From contig JBNGIS010038932.1 of NCBI GenBank assembly GCA_049999725.1, forward strand, positions 1 through 37,921: a stretch of DNA of 37,921 bases, given 5' to 3'. The DNA is from Haplomitrium mnioides (lineage: Eukaryota > Marchantiophyta > Haplomitriopsida > Calobryales). Below, piece after piece: positions 9,079 to 22,590 of this stretch. A program made the position numbers and the translations under genes. The notes beneath the pieces were generated by a model that was given only the letters and a program-made list of their open reading frames with translations, was not told the DNA's origin and searched no databases. Position 1 is the first letter of the stretch. Every line of letters starts with the position of its first letter.

Positions 9079-11963
9079 TGTCAGCCAATGGAACAAGAGC
9101 TAATCCGGGTTACAAGGGACCAAAAGTGGCAGCAATGATATTTCTGCAGTCTGAAGTGGTAAGATAATCTATAAGCAACATTATAACTCTAATATGAAGC
9201 TAAGCACGTGTTACTTCATTCTTCCGATCCGAAGTAGCGGAATCGGATTCATATTGTGAAGGAAGGGGGCAAGAGTCAAAAATGTCAGCGCCATGAAGAC
9301 CAGAAAGGAAGGGATCGGAAGAGAGAAGGAAGACGGGGCAGAGCGAAGGGGATTGGAATAGCAAAGGAGAGTCGCAATGGAGCAACAAGTAGAGGAAACC
9401 ACAGGACAGGGTCCAAGAAAGGTCGCGCGTCAGCAAAGCAAGGAAGGAAGCAATGACAAACGAGAAAGGATCGCCCAACAAATCAAAAAGGAGGATTTGA
9501 AGTAGGGGACACGAACGACAGTTATCGGAGAGCAACGCCAACACCAGCGATCGGGGGACACCTCTTTCTCCAAGTAAACACGAATGTTTTTCCCACAGTT
9601 CGAAGTCCTCTCAGAGAGCACGGGTGGAAGTTCAAAGCATATACTCGAAGTAGTCCTCAGAAGGCACAAGCAAACAAACATCGAAGTCTTCACAGGGAGG
9701 TGGCGGGTCCCAGCAAGGTTTATTGAAACCTCGCTTTCCTAAGTGGGGAGCTCACTTAAGGGGGTTCTGATTTACCTTCCGTGGTGGGGAATCTGGGTTA
9801 TGAGGGTTCTGATTTACCTCCCTAAGTTGAGAGTCCATCTAACGTGGATACGTTGGAGATCCAATCGGAATAACATGGAGTGCCAAAACTGCAACCTATT
9901 GAAGATCTGACAGACTTCGGAATCCAGTGAACTTTGGACAAAGGGTCAACTTTGGAGTTAGACGGGGAGATGGTCAACCACGACGTTCCAACTTCTCTGT
10001 TGAAAACGGCGTCGAACGGCGCTCTTCGGAAACCAATCAAACTTCGGAAAGGAGATGCCAAACGGTCCAACTTCCCACCAGCGAACGGCGGCGGATGACG
10101 TGGAGTATGGCTTCGGAATCACTCTGCGGACTGAGCCTTCTTCGGATTCATCGAATTTAGAGACCGAGGCTCTTCGGAGAATTCTTTCTCTCTCTCCTTG
10201 GAATTCACCTTCGGATCTCGTTCAAGCTTGCAACATCGGATGGTTCTTCTCAACTGCGACTAACTCTATGGCTGATCTAAGGACGGAGCGACATCGGCTT
10301 GATACCCATCAAGGTTACCCGAAAATTACTTCCGAATAGGCAACTTCAGAAACGCCAAGCTCTACTCTTTGGTTTGAAAGCTCGAATTTACACCAAGCTG
10401 CCAGGGTCGAATCTACACCAAGCTGTCAGGGTTCTAGTGGACAGCCTTCACCATTATTCAACCAGGTTTCCAGCTTTCGCGCCAAGTCCAGCGGACCAAT
10501 CTGCGCCAGGGGCATGTCCCTCGGATTCAACGGAACTTTGGAAGGACAGTTGGAGACTTCGGATTAACTTCTTCAACTGGTCCCTGCTCGTACCGGCCAG
10601 GTGGCACCGCGTCCCAAGACCGTTGCTCAATAGGATTAACTACCAGCAGTGGGGGAAACAAGAAGGCTTTGGAAAGGTAAGCGCGAAGGGTATAAAAAGA
10701 TTGACTGCGATGTTTTGGTGGTTGATTGTGGATGCGAGCTTGCAAGTCGTGAGAATGATAGCAGAAAGGAAGACACACAAGGGAGGGAGGACAGAACTCT
10801 TGAAGCTTCACTTGAAGTAGGTGAACTTGAGCAGGGGGCTAGCAAGGGTGGAGGTGGACTAGAGGGGCGTTGGGAATTGTTGGGTGGGGAGCTCTAGAGG
10901 CCCACGGGATCTAGGTGTACTCATCACTGTGGGTGGACTAGTATCAAAGGTGGACTGATACTTGAAAGCGAAAGGAGGTCTGGGTTGTCTTGAAATCGGA
11001 GGGGCTACCAAAGTGGGATCTTTGGAGTCGTCTCATTGTCATCTGTGCAGGAGTAACAATCCTAAGAACGTCAAGGGGCGTTTCTAGTTTATTCTCTCAA
11101 GGGAAGCCAAGGAGGAGTAGCTGCATTTGTGCCCGCGCACGGTGTAAGAAGATCCATCAAAGCTTTGGGGTGGAGTGGGTGGCCAACAGTTGAGAGGACT
11201 GTCTTCCAAAGGTGGAAGTTAAACAAGACCTCTTTCAAGACTGAGGAAGTAAATTCAGGGCTTCACGCAAGGGAAGTTAAAAAACTATATGGAGAAGGGT
11301 GCGTGAGTAGAGGGAGGAAGTGTAATTGGAATCGTGAAAGTCATGAGAAGGTCGGAATTATGGAAGTGAAGACTAGAACTGCAAGGGAGGCGGTAAAGAT
11401 TGGATCTTGGGAGAATCCGAAGAGCTGCAACGAAAAGAGAGGAATGGAGTGTTGAGAGGTCAAGATTGTGTTGCAGAGGTCAGCCCAAGTCAGAAGAGTA
11501 TTGGCGGAGTGTGTGGTGTTGTGTGGGCAGGGTTTAGTTAGTTTTGTCTTATGTTTGCATTTCCCGAAGAGACACTTTGGATCCGAAGTAAGTAGGATCT
11601 CGGCTCAGCAAGGGTCTAAGAATCAGTATCATAAAGAAGGGCAACACCATGGGCAGGTCCCTTCTAAGATTCAGATACCGGAACTTGATCCCCTATTGTA
11701 AAACTTTGAGATTGGATCTTATTTCGGATCCCTGAAATACACTTTGGAATCTGGCCAGAGCAACTTGTGAGGTGTAGATAAATGTGTGAATGAAGAATTG
11801 AAGAAGGACGAAGGTCTGTAAGGCAAGGAGGGACATCCTTAAGACCTGAAAGTGATAACTTGTAGCGGGGCCATCTCATAAAAGAACCTGAACCCTTGTA
11901 AAGTCATCATTTTCCTTTCGAAGAGCAGTCTTTGGAGGTTAATGACCGAAGGAGGGGATGACA
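9079..11963 (+). repeat. 3' LTR
   Basis: A 2,885-bp copy of the 5' LTR, from TGTCAGCC to GATGACA. The right end carries GATGACA where the 5' copy has GGCTGACA. It includes the TATA-like site 10691-10698. One obvious local difference is a short internal duplication near 10385-10425, where the words CTACACCAAGCTG and CAGGGT occur twice; this accounts for part of the length difference from the 5' LTR. Confidence 0.95.
10691..10698 (+). promoter_or_regulatory. Probable TATA box of the 3' LTR
   Basis: TATAAAAA at the position homologous to 2537-2544. In the 3' LTR it could drive readout into the flanking satellite. Confidence 0.4.
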
Positions 11964-14900
11964 ATAGGCTTCAACAGTTCATGTGACTATAAGCTTTAGA
12001 TTCCAGCTTTCAATCTATGTGCACAAAGGCTAAAGATTTCCAGCCTACAGTTTGTGTGCGCATAAGCTTCAGCAATCCTTGTGAGCATGGGCCTAAGATT
12101 TTGAGGCTACAGTCTATGTGCACATAGGCTTCAACAATCTCTCTGAGGAGAGGCTTAAGATGTCAAGCCTACAATCTATATGCGCATAGGCTTAAGATTT
12201 CCAGCTTTCAATCTTTGTGCGTATGGGCTTCAACAATCCATGCAAGCATAGGCTTAAGATTTCGAGCTTACAATCTATATGTGCATAGGCTGAACATTTT
12301 CAAGTAAAATTTGTGTGCGCATTAGCTTCAGCAATCCATGTGAGCATAGGCTTAAGATTTTGAGGTTACAATCTATCTACGTATAGGCTTCAACAATCCA
12401 TGTGAGCAGAGGCTCAAGATGTCCAGCTTACAATCCATGTCACATAGGTTCAACAATCTATGTGAGTCTAGGCTTAAGATGTCAAGCTTACAATCAATGT
12501 AGGTAAAGGCTAAGGATTTCTAGTATTCAATCTATGAGCACAGAGGCACCAACAATCCATGTGAGCATAGGCTTAAGATGTTGAGCCTACAATCTATGTC
12601 GGCATAGGCTTCATCAATCCATGTGAGCATAGGCTCAAGATTTTGAGCTTACAATCAATGTACGCATAGGCTTTAGCAATTCATGTGAGCATTGGCTTAA
12701 GATTCCAGCTTACAATGTATGTGCGTATAGGCTGAAGATTTCCAGCTTGCAATCTATATGCCCAAAGGCTTCAGCAATCCATGTGAGCATAGGCTTAAGA
12801 TGTTGAGCCTACAATCTATGTGTGCATAGGCTTCAGCAATTCTTGTGAGCATAGGCTTAAGATGACCATCTTACAATTTATGTGCTCATAGGCTCAAGCT
12901 TTCCTGCCTACAATCTATGTGCATATAGGCTTCATAAATCCTTGTCAAGATAGGCTTAAGATGTCCAGCTTACAATCTATATGTGCATAGGCTTTATTGA
13001 TCCATGTGAGCATAGGCTTAATATTTCCAGCTTACAATCTGTGTACGTACATGCTTCAACAGTCCATATTAGCAAAGGCCTAAAATGTCCAGCTTACAAT
13101 CTATGTGCGTATAGGCTTGAGATTTGGAGCTTACAATCTATGCATGCATAGGCTTTACTAGTCCATGTGGGCATAGGTTCAAGATTTCTGCCATACAATC
13201 TATGTGTGCATATGTTTCAGAAATCCATGTGAGTCTAGGCTTAAGATGTCAAGCTAACAATCTATGTGCGTATAGGCTAAGGATTTCCAGCTTTCAATCT
13301 ATGTGCATGTAGGTTTCAGCAATTCATGTGAGCATAGGCTTAAGATGTCGAGCTTACGATCTATGTTGGCATGTGCTTCATCAATCCGTGTCAGCCTAGA
13401 ATTAAGATTTCTAGCCTACAATCTATGTGTGCATAGGCTTCAGCAATTCATGTGAGTATAGGCTTAAGATTTCAGCTTACAATCTGTGTGTGCATATGCT
13501 TAAGATTTCCAGCTTGTAGCCCATGTGCCCAAAGGCTTCAGCAATCCATGTGAGCATAGGCTTAAGATGTCAAGCTTACAATCTTTGTGCACATAGGCCT
13601 CAGCAATTCATGTGAGCATAGGCTTAGGATGTCTATATTACAATCTATGTGCGCATAGGCTTCATTGATCCATGTGAGCATAGGCTTAATATTTCCAGCT
13701 TACAATCTATGTGCACATAGGTATAAGATTTCCAGCATACAGTCTATGTGGGCATATGCCTACATAGGCTTTAACAATCCATGTGGGCACAGGTTCAAGA
13801 TTTCTAGCTTACAATCTATGTGCCCATCGGCTTTAGCAATCTATATGAGAACAGGCTTAAGATGTCTAGCCTACAATCAATTCCCTCGATTCCCGCATAG
13901 GCTATAGATTTCGAGCTTACAATCTATATGCTCATGGGCTTCAGCAATCCATGTGAGAAAACGCTTAAGATATCCAACTTACAATGTATGTGTGTATAAG
14001 CTTCAGCAATCCATGTAAGCAAAGGCTTAAGATGTCGAACTTACAATGCATGTGCGCATAGGCCTGGGATTTCCAACTTACAATCTATGAGCGCAGAGGC
14101 TTAAGATTTCCAGCTTGCAATCTATGTGCGTATAGGCTTCAACAATCCATGTGAGCATAGGCTTAAGACTTCCAGCCTACAATCTTTGTGCGAATAGGCT
14201 TAAGCTTTCCAACTTACGATATATGTGCTCATAGTCTTCAGCAATCCATGTGAGCATAGGCTTAAGTTGTCTAACTTACAATCTATGTCCACATAGGCTT
14301 CAGCAATCCATGTGAGCATATGCTTAAGCTGTCCAACTTACAATCTATATGCAAATAGGCTTCAACAATCGATGTGAGCATAGACTTAAGATGTCCATCT
14401 TACAATCTATATGCACATAGGCTTAAGCTTTCCAAGTGAAAATCTATGTGCGCATAGGCTTCAGCCATCCCTGTAAGCATAGGCCAAAGATGTCCAGCTT
14501 CCAATCTATGTGCTCATAGGCTTCATCAATCCATGAGAGCATAGGCTTAAGATTTCCAGCCTACAATCTATGTGCGCATAGGCTTCAGCAATCCATGTGA
14601 GCAGAGGTTTAAGATGTCCAGCTTGCAATCTATGTGCACATTGGGTTATGATTTCCATCTTGCAATCTTTGTACGTATAGGCTTAAGTTTTCCAGCCTAC
14701 AATCTATGTGCGCATAGGCTTCAGCAATCCATGTGAGCATAGGCTTAAGATTTCTAACTTACAATCTTTGTGTGCATAGGGTTCAGCAATCCATGTGAGT
14801 CTAGGCTTTAGATGTCAAGCCTACAATCTATGTGCATATAGGCTAAGGATTCCAAGCTTTTAACCTATGTGCACATAGGCTTCAGCAATGCATGTGAGCA

Positions 14901-15189
14901 TACGATTAAGATGTCGTGCTTACAGTCTATGTTGGCATAGGCTTCATGAATCCATGTTAGCATACGCTTAAGATGTCTAGCTTATAATCTATGTGCACAT
15001 AGGCTTCAGTAGTTCATGTGAGCATAAGCTCAAGATTCCAGCCTACAATTTATGTGCGCATAGGCTAAAGATAAGCTTCAGCATTCCAGGTGAGCATAGG
15101 CTCAAGATTTTGAGGTTACAATCTATGTGCACATAGGCTTCAGCAATCTATGTGAGCAGAGGCTTAAGTTGTCTAACTTACAATCTATA

Positions 15190-17690
15190 TGCGCATAGGC
15201 TTCAGCAATCCATGTGAGCATAGGCTTAAGATGTCAAGCTTACAATCTTTGTAGGCATAGGCTTCATCAATCCATATTAGCATAGGCTTAAGATTTCTAG
15301 CTTGCAATCTATGTGCGCATAGGCTTCAACAATTCATGTGAGCACATGCTTAAGCTTTCCAACTACAATCTATGTGCGCAAAGGCTTCAACCATCTCTGT
15401 TAGCATAGGCAAAAGATGTCCAGCTTGCAATCTATGTGTGCATAGGCTTCATCAATCCATGAGTGCATAGGCTTAAGATTTTCAACCTACAATCTATGTG
15501 CGCATGGGCTTTAGCAATTCATGTGAGTAGAGGCTTAAGATGTCCAGCTTGCAATCTATGTATACCTAGGGTTAATATTTCCAGCTTGCAATCTTTGTGT
15601 GCGTAGACTTAAGATTTCTAGCATACAGTCTATGTGCGCATAGGCTTCAGCAATCCATGAGAGCATAGGCTTAAGATTTCCAGCTTACAATCTATGTTCG
15701 CATAGGCTTCAGCAATCCATGTGAGTTTAGGCTTTAGATGTCAAGCTTACAATCTATGTTCGCATAGGATAAGGATTTCCAGCTTTCAGTCTATGTGCAC
15801 ATAGACTTAAGCAATCCATGTGAGCATAGGCTTAAAATATCGAGCTTACAATCTATGTCGGCATATGCTTCATCAATCCATGTCAGTCTAGGCTTAAGAT
15901 TTCTAGCCTACAATCTATGTGCGCATAAGCTTCAACAATTCATGTGAGGATAGGCTTAAGATTCCAGCTAACAGTCTATGTTTGCATATGCTTTAGATTT
16001 CCAACTTGCAGTCTATGTGCCCAAAGGCTTCTACAATCCATGTGAGCATAGGCTTAAGCTATCGAGCGTACAATCTATGTGTGCATAGGCTTCAACAATC
16101 TATATAAGCATAGTATTAGGATGTCCATCCTACAATCTATGTGCACATAGGCTTAAGCTTTCCAGCTTACAATCTATGTGCGCATAGGCTTCAACAATCT
16201 CTGTGAGGGTAGGCTCAAGATGACCAACTTATAATCTATGTGCGCATAGGCTTCATTGATCCATGTGAGCATAGGCTTAATATTTGGAGCTTACAATCTA
16301 TTTACATACATGCTTCAACAATCCATCCAAGTAGAGACTTAGAATGTCTAGTTTACAATCTATATGCGCATAGGCATAAGATTTGCAGCCTATAGTCTAT
16401 GTGTGCATATGATTGAGATTTCCGGCTTACAATCTATCCATGCATAGGCTTTAGCAATCCATGTGGGCATAGGTTGAAGATTTTCAGCCTACAATCTATA
16501 TGCCCATAGGCTTTAGCAATTTATATCAGCACAAGCTTAAGATGTCCATCTTACAATCTATGTGCGTATAGGCTTTAGATTTTCAGCTTAGAATCTATGT
16601 GCCCATGGGCTTTGGCAATCCATATGAGCATAGCTTAAGATATCTAACTTACAATCTATGTGCGCATAGGCTTCAACATTTCATGTAAGTAGAGGCTTAA
16701 GATGTCGAACTTACAGTGTATGTGTGGATAGGCATTGGATTTCCAACTTATAATCTATGTGCGCAGAGGCTTAAGATTTCCAGCTTGCAATCTATGTGCG
16801 CATAGCCTCTCACAATCCATGTGAGCATAGGCATAAGACTTCCAGCTTACAATCTTTGTACGCATAAGCTTAAGATTTTCAACTTACGATCTATGTGCGC
16901 ATAGCCTTCAGCAATCGATGTGAGGATAGGCTTAGGTTGTCTAACTTACAATCTATATGCACATAGGCTTCAGCAATCCAATGGCATGTGAGCATGCACT
17001 CAAGATGTCCAACTTACAATCTATGTGCGCATAGGCTTCAACAATCCATGTGAGCATAGGCTTAAGATGTCCATCTTACAATCTATGTGAGTATAGGCTT
17101 AAGCTTTTCAACTACAATCTATGTGCACATAGGCTTCAGCCATCTTTGTCAGCATAGGCTAAGGATGTCTAGCCTACAATCTATGTGTGCACATGCTTCA
17201 TCAATCCATGTGAGCATAGGCTTAAGATTTCCAGCCTACAATCTATGTGTGCATAGGCTTCAACAATCCTTATTAGTAGAGGCTTAAGATGTCCATCATA
17301 TAATCTATGTGCGTATAGGCTTAAGCTTTCTAACTTACAATCTATGTGCACATAGGCTTCAACAATCCCTGTGAGCATAGACTAAAGGTGTCCATCCTAC
17401 AATATATGTGTGCATAGGCTTCATCAATCCATGAGAGCATCGGCTTAAGATTTTCAGCCTACAATCTACATGCGCATAGGCTTCAACATTCCATGTGAGC
17501 AGAGGCTTAAGATGTCCAGCTTACAATCTATGTGCGCATAGGGTGAATATTTCCAGCTTGGGATCTATGTGTGCATAGGCTTAAGATTTGCACCTTATTA
17601 TGTATGTGCACATGGGCTTCAACAACCCATGTAAGCATTGGCTTAAGATTTTGAGCTTACAATCTATGTGCGCATAGGCTTAAGATTTCC
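15190..17690. repeat. Second-order repeat, copy 1 (about 2.5 kb)
   Basis: A segment of the satellite array whose specific variants reappear in the same order at about 19285-21787. Shared private markers include CCAATGGCATGTGAGCA (about 16979), CTGTGAGGGTAGGCTC (16201), AGCACATGCTTAAGC (15341) and the GGGTGAATATTTCC word near 17540. Borders are approximate. Confidence 0.8.
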
Positions 17691-19284
17691 AGCTTACAAT
17701 CTTTATGGGCATAAGCTTGAGCAATCCATGTGAGCTGAGGCTCAAAATTTTGAGGCTACAATCTATGTGGGCATAGGCCTCAACAATCAATGTGAGTAGA
17801 GGCTTAAGATGTCCAGCTTACAATCTATGTGAGTCTAGGCTTGAGATGTCAAGCTTACAATCATTGTGCGTATAGGCTAAAGATTTTCTGCTTTCAATCT
17901 ATATTCACATAGGCTTCAGCAATCCAGGTGAGCATAGGCTTAAGATGTCGAGCTTACAATCTATGTCGGTATAGGCGCCATCAATCCATGTCAGCATAGG
18001 CTTAAGATTTCTAGCTTACAATCTTTGTGCGCATAGGCTTCATCAATTCATGTGAGCAAAAGCTTAAGATTCAAACTTACAATCTATGTGCACATAGACT
18101 TAAGATTTCAAGCTTGAAGTCTTTGTGCCCAAAGGCTTCAGCAATCCATGTGAGCATAAGCTTAAGATGTCGAGCTTACAATCTATGTGGACATAGGCTT
18201 CATCAATCCATAATAGCATAGGCTTTAGAAATTCATCTGAGCACAGGCCTACGATATCGGGCTTACAATCTTTCTGCGTATGGGCTGAAGATTTTGAGCA
18301 TACAAACTATGTGAGCATGGGCTTTAGCAATCTATGTGAGCATAGGTTTAAGAGGTATAACTAACAATCTTTGTGCACATAGGCTTCAACAGTCCTAGTA
18401 AGCAGAGGGTTAAGATGTCCAACTTGCAATCTATGCGCACATAGGCTTAAGATTTCGAGCTTACAATCTGTGTGCGCATGGGCTTTAGTTATCCATGTAA
18501 GCATAGGCTTAAGATCTCCAACTTGCAATCTATGTGCATATAGGCTTCAACAATCTATGTGAGCAGAGGTTTAAGATGTCCAACTTACAATCTATGTGCA
18601 CATACGCTAAGGATTTGCAACTTACAATGTTTGTACGCATAGGCTTAAGATTTCTAGCTTACAATCTATGTGCGCGTAGGCTTAAACAATCCATGTGAGC
18701 ATAGGCTTAAGACTTCCAGCTTACAATCTTTGTACGCACAGGTGTAATATTTCCAGCCTTTAGTCTGTGTGCACATGGGCTTCAGCAATCCATGTGAACA
18801 TAAGCTTAAAATGTCCATCTTACAATCTATGTGCGCATAGGCTAAAGCTTTCCAACAACAATCTATGTGCACATAGGCTTCAACCATCTCTTTTAGCATA
18901 GGCTAAAGATGTCCATCTTAATATCTATGTGTGCATAGGCTTCATCAATCCATGAGAGCATAGGCTTAAGATTTCCAGCCTACAATCTATGTGCGCATAG
19001 GCTTCAGTAGTCCATGTGAGTAGAGGCTTAAGATGTCCAACTTGCAATCTATGTACGTATAAGGTTAATATTCCAGCTTGCAATCTTTGTGCGCATAGGC
19101 TTAAGATTTCCAGCTCACAATCTATGTGCGCATAGGCTTCAGCAATCCATGTGAGCATAGGCTTAAGGTTTCCAGCTTACAATCTATGTTCGCATAGGCT
19201 TCAGCAATCCATGTGAGTCTAGGCTTTAGATGTCAAGCTTACAATCTATGTGCATATAGGCTAGGGATTTCCACCTTTTAGTCT

Positions 19285-21787
19285 ATGTGCACATAGGCTT
19301 CAGCAATCCATGTGAGCATAGGCTTAAGATGTTGAGCTTACAATCTTTGTGGGCATAGGCTTCATCAATCCATATTAGCATAAGCTTAAGATTTCTAGCT
19401 TGCAATCTATGTGCGCATAGGCTTCAACAATTCATGTGAGCACATGCTTAAGCTTTCCAACTACAATCTATGTGAGCAAAGGCTTCATCCATCTCTGTCA
19501 GCATAGGCTAAAGATGTCCAGCTTGCAATCTATGTGTGCATAGGCTTCATCAATCTATGAGTGCATAGGCTTAAGATTTTCAACCTACAATCTATGTGCA
19601 CATGGGCTTCAACAATCCATGTGAGTAGAGGCTTAAGATGTCCAGCTTGCAATCTATATGTGCATAGGTTTAATATTTCCAGCTTGCAATCTTTGTGTGC
19701 GTAGGCTTAAGATTTCTAGCATACAGTCTATGTGCGCATAGGCTTCAACAATCCATGTGAGCATAGGCTTAAGGTTTCCAGCTTACAATCTATGTTTGCA
19801 TAAGCTTCATCAATCCATGTGAGTTTAGGCTTTAGATGTCAAGCTTACAATCTATGTGCGCATAGACTTAAGCAATCCATGTGAGCATAGGCTTAAAATA
19901 TCAAGCTTACAATCTATGTCGGCATATGCTTCATCAATCCATGTCAGCCTAGGCTTAAGATTTCTAGCCTACAATCTATATGCACATAAGCTTCAACAAT
20001 TCATGTGAGGATAGGCTTAAGATTCCAGCTAACAGTCTATGTTCGCATAGGCTTTAGATTTCCAGCTTGCAGTCTATGTGCCCAAAAGCTTCTGCAATCT
20101 ATGTGAGCATAGGCTTAAGATGTCGAGCCTACAATCTATGTGTGCATAAGCTTCAACAATCTATATAAGCATAGGATTAGGATGTCCATTTTACAATCTA
20201 TGTGTGTATAGGCTTAAGCTTTCCAGCTTACAATCTATGTGCGCATAGGCTTCAACAATCTCTGTGAGGGTAGGCTCAAGATATCCAACTTATAATCTAT
20301 GTGCGCATACGCTTCATTGATCCATGTGAGCATAGGCTTAATATTTAGAGATTACAATCTATTTACGTATAGGCTTCAACAATCCATCCAAGCAGAGACT
20401 TAGAATGTTTAGTTTACAATCTATGTACGCATAGGCATAATATTTGTAGCCTATAGTCTATGTGTGCATATGCTTGAGATTTCTGGCTTACAATCTATCC
20501 ATGCATAGGCTTTAGCAATCCATGTGGGCATAGGTTGAAGATTTTCAGCCTACAATCTATATACCCATAGGCTTTAGCAATTTATATCAGCACAAGCTTA
20601 AAATGTACATCTTACAATCTATGTGCGCATAGGCTTTAGATTTTCATCTTAAAATCTATGTGCCCATGGGCTTTGGCAATCCATATGAGCATAGGCTTAA
20701 GATATTTAACTTACAATCTATGTGCACATAGGCTTCAACATTCCATGTAAGTAGAGACTTAAGATGTCAAACTTACAATGTATTTGTGCATAGGTATTGG
20801 ATTTTCAACTTACAATCTATGTGCGCAGAGGCTTAAGATTTCCAGCTTGCAATCTATGTGCGCATAGCCTTTGACAATCCATGTGAGCATAGGCATAAGA
20901 CTTCTAGCTTACAATCTTTGTGCGCATAAGCTTAAGATTTTCAACTTACGATCTATGTGCGCATAGCCTTTAGCAATCGATGTGAGGATAGGCTTAGGTT
21001 GTCTAACTTACAATCTATATGCACATAGGCTTCAACAATCCAATGGCATGTGAGTATACGCTCAAGATGTCCAACTTACAATCTATGTGTGCATATGCTT
21101 CAACAATCCATGTGAGCATAGGCTTAAGATGTCCATCTTACAATCTATGTGAGTATAGGCTTAAGCTTTTCAACTACAATCTATGTGCGCATAGGCTTCA
21201 GCCATCTCTGTCAGCATAGGCTAAGGATGTCTAGCTTACAATCTATGTGTGCACATGCTTCATCAATCCATGTGAGCATAGGCTTAAGGTTTCCAGCCTA
21301 CAATCTATGTGCGCATAGGCTTCAACAATCCTTGTGAGTAGAGGCTTAAGATGTCCATCATATAATCTATGTGGGCATAGGCTTAAGCTTTCTAACTTAC
21401 AATCTATGTGCACATAGACTTCAACAATCCCTGTGAGCATAGACTTAAGATGTCCATCCTACAATATATGTGTGCATAGGCTTCATCAATCCATGAGAGC
21501 ATCAGCTTAAGATTTTCAGCCTACAATCTATATGCGCATAGGCTTCAACATTCCATGTGAGCATAGGCTTAAGATGTCCAGCTTACAATCTATGTGCTCA
21601 TAGGGTGAATATTTCCAGCTTGAGATCTATGTGTGCATAGGCTTAAGATTTCCAGCTTATAGTCTATGTGTGCATAAGCTTAAGATTTCAAGCTTATAGT
21701 CTATGTGCGCATGGGCTTCAGCAATCCATGTAAGCATCGGCTTAAGATTTCGAGCTTATAATCTATGTGCGCATAGGCTTAAGATTT
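19285..21787. repeat. Second-order repeat, copy 2 (about 2.5 kb)
   Basis: Matches copy 1 with an offset of about 4098 bp on the left (15341 versus 19439) and 4061 bp on the right (16981 versus 21043). The 37-bp change in offset equals one short monomer, so a single 37-bp unit was lost or gained between copies. Its right end coincides with the end of the whole array. Confidence 0.8.
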
Positions 21788-22590
21788 CTTTCTCTTCTAC
21801 TTCCTACAAAAGTGTAGGTTGTATATAGTCCATGTTGCTTTTGTGCCAATTTGGGACTTTAAGAATTTAATTTAATTCAATGCAGTTCAATTCATTTTTT
21901 CTATGTTAATTGCTACCTTTCATTCTCTATTGCCAACACCCTCTTTTTCTAGTTGTTTATTTATTTATTTTTTATACTAGGTTTGGAGGGCACTGGTAGA
22001 AAACATTAGCAGACAAAAATGTAAAGCACTTAAGGCAAATGGGTGTCTCAATTATATGCAAAGAAAGGGCTTGCAGCTACGAAGTAATACCAGAGAATTG
22101 AAGGTTTTTGAGTCGATAAGTGACAAGGATATTTCTCTTGTAGAATGTAAGTCATTTGAGAAATGTTGGTGCCACCTTGATAATTGAAAATAAATGAATT
22201 AATATTTGGCTCAATTGTTACAAAAGAGGGAAATCAAATACTTGGTTTCTTCTATGGTCCACTAGAGTAGAGCATTGAAAAGAGGAAAGATGTAGAGTTT
22301 GGTATTATTGTTGATTGGCTTGGAGTATTGAAGCAATCAAAAACTAGCTACAGCCATAGCAACATAGATTTTGTGTAGTGTTGAATATCTATTTGCAATA
22401 TTAGTAGATCATAACAACATTGCAACATTAAAGAAATGATAAATTAGCCACAATAGCTAAGTTCAAGATTGGAGATGATTGATCTAGAAACTCCTTGGTA
22501 TTTGTTTGGCAGCACATACTTGGCATCAACATGGTTTGATTATATTTAGATATTTTCCTATCTCATTTTCCATATTAATCATAAATGACG
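21788..22590. other. AT-rich unique region, no gene seen
   Basis: About 0.8 kb of low-complexity, AT-rich DNA after the satellite. Short frames only; no recognisable domain, RNA gene or terminal repeat was found. Confidence 0.5.

Larger units (their letters stand above)
938..11963 (+). mobile_element. Ty3/gypsy LTR retrotransposon, full length but defective
   Basis: An 11,026-bp element bounded by two direct repeats of about 2.88 kb that start TGTCA and end TGACA, flanked by the 5-bp duplication ATAGG. The interior (3813-9078) holds, in order, gag with CCHC knuckles, a protease relic, reverse transcriptase, RNase H and an integrase C-terminal tail. RT-RNase H before integrase is the Ty3/gypsy order. 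The FIDDFVVYG box, the long LTRs and the absence of a chromodomain resemble the Athila/Tat side of plant gypsy elements; that lineage call is inference. Every domain has stops or frameshifts, and the integrase core is missing. LTRs differ by roughly 5-10% in stretches compared by eye, so the insertion is old. Confidence 0.95.
11964..21787. repeat. 62-bp satellite array, right segment (main block)
   Basis: About 9.8 kb of tandem units beginning with the ATAGG target duplicate. The full 62-bp monomer consists of a 25-bp block (CAATCTATGTGCGCATAGGC plus TTCAG), a second 25-bp block (CAATCCATGTGAGCATAGGC plus TTAAG) and the 12-bp linker ATGTCCAGCTTA. The two blocks match at nearly every position, so the monomer is an internal dimer. 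Many units are the 37-bp short form (one block plus linker). Hotspots of change are the linker (ATGTCCAGC, ATTTCCAGC, ATGTCGAGC) and the CpG in GCGCATAGG. Scattered open frames occur on both strands but are by-products of the repeat. The array ends where TTAAGATTTC runs into TTTCTCTTCTAC. Confidence 0.96.

Noticed and set aside
13124-21440. Open frames of 60-80 codons within the satellite on both strands
   Set aside because: They translate the same repeat words again and again (MCAHRL-type), shift frame with each 62-bp unit and have no initiation context. By-products of repetition.
11964-21787. Regular repeats suggesting a CRISPR-like array
   Set aside because: No constant repeat with unique spacers: the whole 62-bp unit is repetitive, spacing is 25/37 bp, and the context is a plant nuclear genome.
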